Source: Saccharum officinarum (lineage: Eukaryota > Streptophyta > Magnoliopsida > Poales > Poaceae). From it: DNA of 64,000 nucleotides. The notes beneath the pieces were generated by a model. It did no database searches and had not been told where the DNA came from. It saw only the letters and a program-made list of their open reading frames with translations. A program made the translations under genes and the position numbers. The stretch is from assembly GCA_020631735.1 (NCBI GenBank), contig CM036231.1:3127831-3191830 (forward strand), in the 5' to 3' direction. Positions 59,201 to 64,000 of this stretch are shown here, piece after piece (within the stretch, counting starts at the first letter, position 1; each line of letters opens with the position of its first letter).

Positions 59201-60180
59201 AGTGACCCCGTTCGCCTCCATTTCTTTTCCGACTTTCGGCGTAGTGGAAAATAGGCATTTCATTTCCCCGAAATCGCCTGAATCCCGCGCTCACACGCTC
59301 GGCGGGAGGGAGAGAGGAACCCAAACCCCTCTCTACCCGCAAACCACAGCGCGACCAACGCCACCTTTGCAAATGTGCTAACACCATCAAGTGTACATCT
59401 CCATGTGCTTGTGTGTTAGCTTTTTCTCAATCATTTTCAAAGGTTTTCCAATTAGCTCACTAGGCCCTACATGCAATGCACTTCATGAATTCACCTAGTG
59501 GAACCCGTGCATCGAATAACCGATAAGACTTCCCCTCTTAATAGTTCGGCTATCGATCCTAAACCACTCACACCCTCTATGGTGTCTTGAGTGTAAAACA
59601 AAATGGCCCTATGGTTATACCTTTGCCTTGAGCCCATTTTGTTTCTCCAAATGATATGATCCACTTCATATCATCACATGACCGTCTCGATCCATTGACC
59701 TTGACTTTACTTGCTCTTCACCGTTGCATCGGTCCGTCGGCGCTAAGTCTTGCTCAAGCTTCACCATCGCATGGTCCTTCACTTCGAAGCCTCGACTTGC
59801 CATTCACCTTCACAACCGGTCCATCGAGCCAAGCCTCATCTTGGTCTTCACCATCTTGGTCATATGAGTCAATGTCATGTCTCATATGCAATGACCACCT
59901 TTATCTAAATCATCCACTTAGATACAAAGGTTAGTCCTAGGTTTCATCAATTAGCCAAAACCAAACTAGGGACTTTCAGCCTTCCAGAGTGCACACAGGA
60001 TATATTAAACTTGTTGGAGGCAACAAGAAATATAAAAAACAAATTTTACTAAGATGACTCTGCAAATGATGATTTGGAGTGTAATTTTAGAAGGACTCTG
60101 GGAGATGCTCTTATATAAATTAGAAAAGGTCTAAATTACTCCCTCCAAATTTCACTGATGTGCATATAACCCCATAAACT

Positions 60181-60717
60181 AATGTTTAGTTTCATTTACT
60201 CCCCTCAACAATTTCAGTTGATCAAGTTCAAACCCCTAACAAGGTTTGTCTTTTTGTTTCTCTGCGCACAAGTTGAATTTTGATTCCAAATTTCATTTCT
60301 AGCGTTTAATTTTATTAAATGTCACAAGTTGTCGAAATAATGATGAAAATTTATTATGTATCTTTTTAATATAAATATAAATTATTATGTCCACTATCAC
60401 CTAAAAAATTTAAAACTTACTCACTGTCTTGAAATATAATAAGGTAAAGTAATTTTAGAACATATTATGTGATAAAACAAATGACACATATAACCCTCAC
60501 TGATTACCATATTTGATATGTGAATATTGCATTTTGGTGTGTTTGTTCACCTAGAATGCCTTATAATTTGGTAAAAAATTTTGAACTCTAGATCTCTTAT
60601 ATTTCAGGATGAATGGAGTAACTTGTACGTATATATAGAAAAAAAAAAGACAAATCTTGTTAATGGTAAATTGGACCGACTGAAATAGTTGGAGAGAGTA
60701 AAATGAACCAAATGTTA
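60181..60717. mobile_element. Fold-back MITE with about 80-bp inverted arms
   Basis: The left arm from 60181 (aatgtttagtttcatttactc...tttcagttgatc, then aaggtttgtctttttg) pairs with the complement of the right arm ending near 60717. The right arm carries gacaaatctt, gactgaaatag, gagtaaaatgaacca. AT-rich interior, non-coding. Ends approximate. Confidence 0.6.
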
Positions 60718-61705
60718 GAGAAACTACAAGAGCATCTCTATGTCCTTCTTTATTGATAAGAAGAATAGATATTTTGGTAAAAAAAAATCCCGCAACTTCT
60801 CTAAATGGATTTCTAATTATTGCTATCCTCTATTCCGGATTTCTCGCTAGCTAAAGATAGAGAACGAGATATGCTCTCAAGAGTGTGCACAAGATATAGA
60901 AAATGTGTTGGAGGGTTGAAAGATATAAAGAGCGATTTTTATATAAATGGCTCTTCAAATGATGATTTAGAGAGTGAGATTACGAAAGACTCTTGGAGAT
61001 GCTGAAAGGATCAAGATGCCCGAGAGGGAGGTGAATTGGGCTTTTCTAAAAATTAATTGCAAGAATTAAATCCTACAAGCCAAAATTCACTCTTAGTGCC
61101 TACTAGTGTTCCTTGTGATTCTACCGGAAAAAGTTTTGCACCCTAAGTTCTAATCCTAATCTAGCATGGCAATTCTAGGAAAGTAAATCAAGCAACAAAA
61201 GTAATACGAGAAAGTAATTGCTTGAAAGTAAGGGTTAGGAACACGACGATGTTTTCCCGAGGTATCGGAGAGTCGTCACTCCCCACTAGTCCTCGTTGGA
61301 GCACCCACGCAAGGGTGTAGTTCCCCTTTGATCCGCGCAAGGATCAAGTGCTCTCTACGGGCTGATTCTTTGACACTCTGTCGCGGTGAATCGCCCAAAA
61401 CCGCTCACAGGATGAGTTGGGTCATCCACAAGCTCCGTCGGATGATCACCAAATTCCCAATCACCACCAAGCCGTCTAGGTGATGGTGATCACCAAGAGT
61501 AACAAGCAAGAACTCTCACTCGACCACAACAAGCCTAATAAGAAGGTGGATGCACACTTGCTACTCCCTAGTCACTAATGAGGGATTTCAAACTTTGATT
61601 CTCAAATCACAATCCTCACTAGAGCTCTTGCACTTCCTTGCACTTGAAAAGTATTTCTCAGCTGATCAAATGAGCAAGAGACCTCTAAAAGAGGTGTAGG
61701 GGATG

Positions 61706-61713
61706 TATTTATA
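61706..61713 (-). promoter_or_regulatory. TATA box of solo LTR C
   Basis: TATAAATA on the minus strand. ACCGTTA at 61733-61739, 20 bp upstream; the first GACCGG half-site at 61766, 52 bp upstream. Confidence 0.6.
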
Positions 61714-61765
61714 CACCCCACAGTCAATTCCAACCGTTACCTGCCAACTCAGCAAAATACGTGCT

Positions 61766-62165
61766 GACCGGACACGCCGGTCGACTTGACCGGACGCGTC
61801 CGGTCGAGGGCAACGGTCGAATTTAAAACCGACAGCGCTGAATGACCGGACACACCGATCAGGGGTGACCGGACGCGTCTGATCGTGTAAGGACCTTACT
61901 GTACTTCGACCAGACGCTCGGTCGAGTCCGATCAGTGATGACCGGACGTGTCCGGTCAGCGAAGTATCTTACTGGAACGAGATCGGACGCGTCCGATCGT
62001 TTTCTAGTCGCGTCCGATTAGTTCACTTACCCTTTGTGACACGTGTCAACACGATCAACGCGTCCGGTCCTCGCAAGGACCGCGTCCGGTCAACCAAGTT
62101 GAAACGCAGTGACTGTCAGCACTGACCGGACGCGTCCGGTCAAGACAGAGACCGCGTCCGGTCAA
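61766..62165. repeat. Dyad array in solo LTR C with two perfect palindromes
   Basis: GACCGGACGCGTCCGGTC occurs perfectly at 61788-61805 and 62124-62141, with about eight further near-matches (gatcggacgcgtccgatc and similar). Confidence 0.88.
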
Positions 62166-62608
62166 GGGTAAACGGCTCAAACGACTTCGAAACGTGACGC
62201 AACTTGAACCGAGTTGCTTCCAACTAAACTTTGGGCTTCACCTAAGCTACCTAGTGCTAAGTTTGACAAGTGTGCACCACACCTAAACAAAAGACTCACC
62301 TAGGTCAAGCTACTCGCTCATGCCCCCTTTATAGTACGGCCAAATGAAAAAGGCGAAGATCCTAATGACTATTCCGAACGTAACTCAACATCGACGTCCG
62401 GAACTAACCGTCCTTAATCTTGACGTTAATCCTTTGAAAACCAAAACGATTTTCATCAAGGGGCATAAATACCATAGTGCCCAAAGCAGTTACCAATCTC
62501 ATAACCTAACTTACCAAAGTTTCTGCAAAACACACGTTAGTCATGGTAATAATGCGTTGTCATCAATTGTCGAAACCAACTCTCGGGGCCTGGATGCTTT
62601 CAGATGCT

Positions 62609-63548
62609 ATTAGTTTAGGGGTTATCTGGACGTTACCTAAACTTGAGTAGAGTAATTTAGAGTTTTTTTCTAAGTAAAAGGACATATAATTTCCAATTGT
62701 GTTGGTGTGTTGGTGTTACGGCTGATAATTACTTTGCTTCTTCTCCGGCGACACCGGGTTCCACCAAGCAGATGATGATGTGATGTTTTTGCACTCGGTA
62801 TCAGTTCGGGGGAAATTATTCTATAGAGGATCCCGAATCCTGGTGTTACGCTGAAGATGTATTGGTCTTAGTTTCTCTGCAGGTTTCGTTATTGGCAAAG
62901 ATTGTGCTGACAGTATGCGTGGAATACGGTCACCGGCACTTTGCCATTACTAACTCTTCTCTGAAGAAACTTGCTCCTCTCTTAAAAAATTGCATGCTAC
63001 ATAGTCTAAAGGGCGCCAAAGGTACTGCCACAAGTACTGTTATAAAGAGAAATTAAAAAAAAACAAGTGGTGCTCAAGTTTTTCTATGAAATGGCCTAAA
63101 ACCACATTACTAGATGCTAGGCCATCTTCCTCATAACAACTTCGGTAGAAAGATAGAGCCAAATAGCAACTTAACTCCACTACTCACTCATGCTTGCTGC
63201 AATGAGCCAACTTGATCGGAGCGATGACCCAACTGATGATAGATCAACACGACCACCTGCTCTTGGTTGCAACATGATCTATATTATCACATCTCACAAG
63301 AGGTGAAGCCACACCATTCTTGTTTCTCCCAACTCCACTAAGAAGAGATCCCAGCATGAAGCCATTGTCCTTCTTTGTTCTTTCAATTGAGTATGACTAT
63401 GAGACTGACTGTACTTTTACACCCTCATATGCAGGAGAAAATTCAAACCCTTATGTACCGAAGGAAGTTTAGGGGACAGAAGTGGAAGAAGACCAAGCTG
63501 CAAGTAGACAGCACAATACAAACACCAGGGAAAAAAAACCGCCAACCA
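62609..63548. other. Unassigned stretch downstream of the dioxygenase gene
   Basis: No supported gene. Plus frames 62862-63056 and 63375-63593 have no features. The part next to 63548 is expected to hold the 3' UTR of the minus-strand dioxygenase. Confidence 0.45.
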
Positions 63549-64000
63549 TTAACTCTTCAAGCTCTCCAGGTTACTCCTACCATCAAGCTTTGACGCGAAG
63601 AAGCGCTTTTTGAAATCCACGAAACTAATTGAGCTATACCGTGCCTCACCGTCGTTCTTCACAAGCTCTGGCAGAGGGCCGACCGTCGCATCCGGGCATA
63701 CCGCGTGGAACAGTGCCGCTGACATGCGCTCCCTGGTTGGGTGCACCATGGCCCTGTGCTCAATGCTTTTGTACCTCCCATTACTTAGAATCTGTTGTTA
63801 GTGATCAATTAACAATCATGAGTAGGCAAACAGCTAATATTAAGCTTCTGTAACCAAATTTACTAGCACCAAGCAACACTCTAAACAACTACAATGCTCA
63901 CACAACATGATGTCGAGACCAGGTATATATAATTATGTAACACTTACCTCAAGCGTGTCTCCGACATTAACGATAAATGCACCATCAAGGGCATTTATGG
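63549..64000 (-). CDS. 2-oxoglutarate/Fe(II)-dependent dioxygenase, last two exons (5' part outside window)
   Basis: Exon 63948-64000 (partial) encodes INALDGAFIVNVGDTLE and ends at GAG|GTAAGT. After a 156-bp intron the last exon, 63549-63791, starts ILSNGRYKSIEHR and ends at the stop at 63549. The joint is in phase. ALDGAFIVNVGD and LSNGRYKS are hallmarks of the plant DOXC family. The second iron-binding His (in IEHR) and the 2-oxoglutarate-binding Arg-x-Ser (RMS, in HPTRERMSAALF) are intact. The HxD pair lies beyond 64000. The C-terminus (FVDFKKRFFASKLDGRSNLESLKS, given in part) resembles the SRG1/codeine-demethylase-like group, but the substrate cannot be told. Confidence 0.85.

Larger units (their letters stand above)
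57784..59978 (-). repeat. Solo LTR B (SIRE/Maximus-like) inside MITE copy 1
   Basis: From TGTAAGGTCC to GGGACTTTCA, 2195 bp, with a perfect duplication gcctt at 57779-57783 and 59979-59983. The first bases have mutated from TGAAAG to TGTAAG. Contains GGCTAGAGGGGGGTGAATAG, the TATA box and a strong dyad array. No internal domain. Confidence 0.9.
57625..60111. mobile_element. MITE copy 1 (AGAGCATCTC ends), split by solo LTR B
   Basis: Left end agagcaactct (57625-57635), right end ggagatgctct (60101-60111). About 290 bp remain when the LTR is removed, and this matches the second copy at 60729-61002. AT-rich, non-coding. No clear target duplication. Confidence 0.65.
61003..62602 (-). repeat. Solo LTR C (SIRE/Maximus-like) inside MITE copy 2
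   Basis: 1600 bp from TGAAAGGATC to GATGCTTTCA with a perfect duplication gatgc at 60998-61002 and 62603-62607. The most diverged of the group outside the promoter: it starts AAGGATCAAGATGCCCGAGAG. It keeps the same TATA, AACGG and dyad arrangement. Confidence 0.9.
60729..62608. mobile_element. MITE copy 2 (AGAGCATCTC ends), split by solo LTR C
   Basis: Left end agagcatctct at 60729-60739; the right end ggagatgc reaches 61002 and resumes after the LTR at 62603. The body matches MITE copy 1, including the gatatattaaa/gatatagaaaa and ggctcttcaaatgatgattt blocks. The solo LTR sits in the terminal repeat itself. Confidence 0.65.

Overview
The window looks like nuclear DNA from a grass of the sorghum/sugarcane type. 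The evidence is GC-rich first exons, intron-split genes and a very high density of grass-type retrotransposons, MULEs, PIF/Harbinger elements and MITEs. The species is inferred, not shown. No RNA genes, CRISPR arrays or bacterial-type operons were seen.

Layout. 1-23.5 kb: one SIRE/Maximus-type (Opie/Ji-like) Ty1/copia element on the minus strand appears twice (1068-11439 and 12821-22169). The two copies are separated by flanking DNA and exactly 100 Ns. I read this as two overlapping contigs of the same locus that were not merged. 23.5-38.5 kb: the gene island. It holds ORC1 (complete, 16 exons, 809 aa), TGS1 (complete, 5 exons, 297 aa) and a convergent intronless UDP-glucuronate 4-epimerase (459 aa). 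A Mutator-like element with about 300-bp inverted ends and a GC-rich core sits 95 bp upstream of the ORC1 start codon. 38.6-44.0 kb: a complete-length but broken PIF/Harbinger transposon with TAA target duplications. 44-47.2 kb: MITE-like remnants and a second GC-rich TIR element cut by another 100-N gap. 47.3-52.2 kb: the 5' part of a Ty3/gypsy element on the minus strand. 53.3-57.2 kb: a 5'-truncated LINE split by a solo LTR. 57.6-62.6 kb: related MITEs, two of them split by solo LTRs. 63.5-64.0 kb: the last two exons of a 2-oxoglutarate/Fe(II) dioxygenase gene that runs off the window.

How things fit together. The three solo LTRs each have a perfect 5-bp target duplication (ctgcc, gcctt, gatgc). 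They lie in the same orientation as the full copia element and belong to related but clearly different subfamilies. All of them share one promoter layout on the minus strand: a TATA box, a CCRTT/AAYGG block about 20 bp upstream, and, starting 52-53 bp upstream, a dense array of the half-site GACCGGACG. In its best copies this half-site pairs into the perfect palindrome GACCGGACGCGTCCGGTC. This conserved U3 arrangement across diverged LTR families is the most unusual signal in the window. The ORC1 upstream region is the other point of interest: the MULE appears to have pushed a consensus E2F site about 1.2 kb away from the gene.
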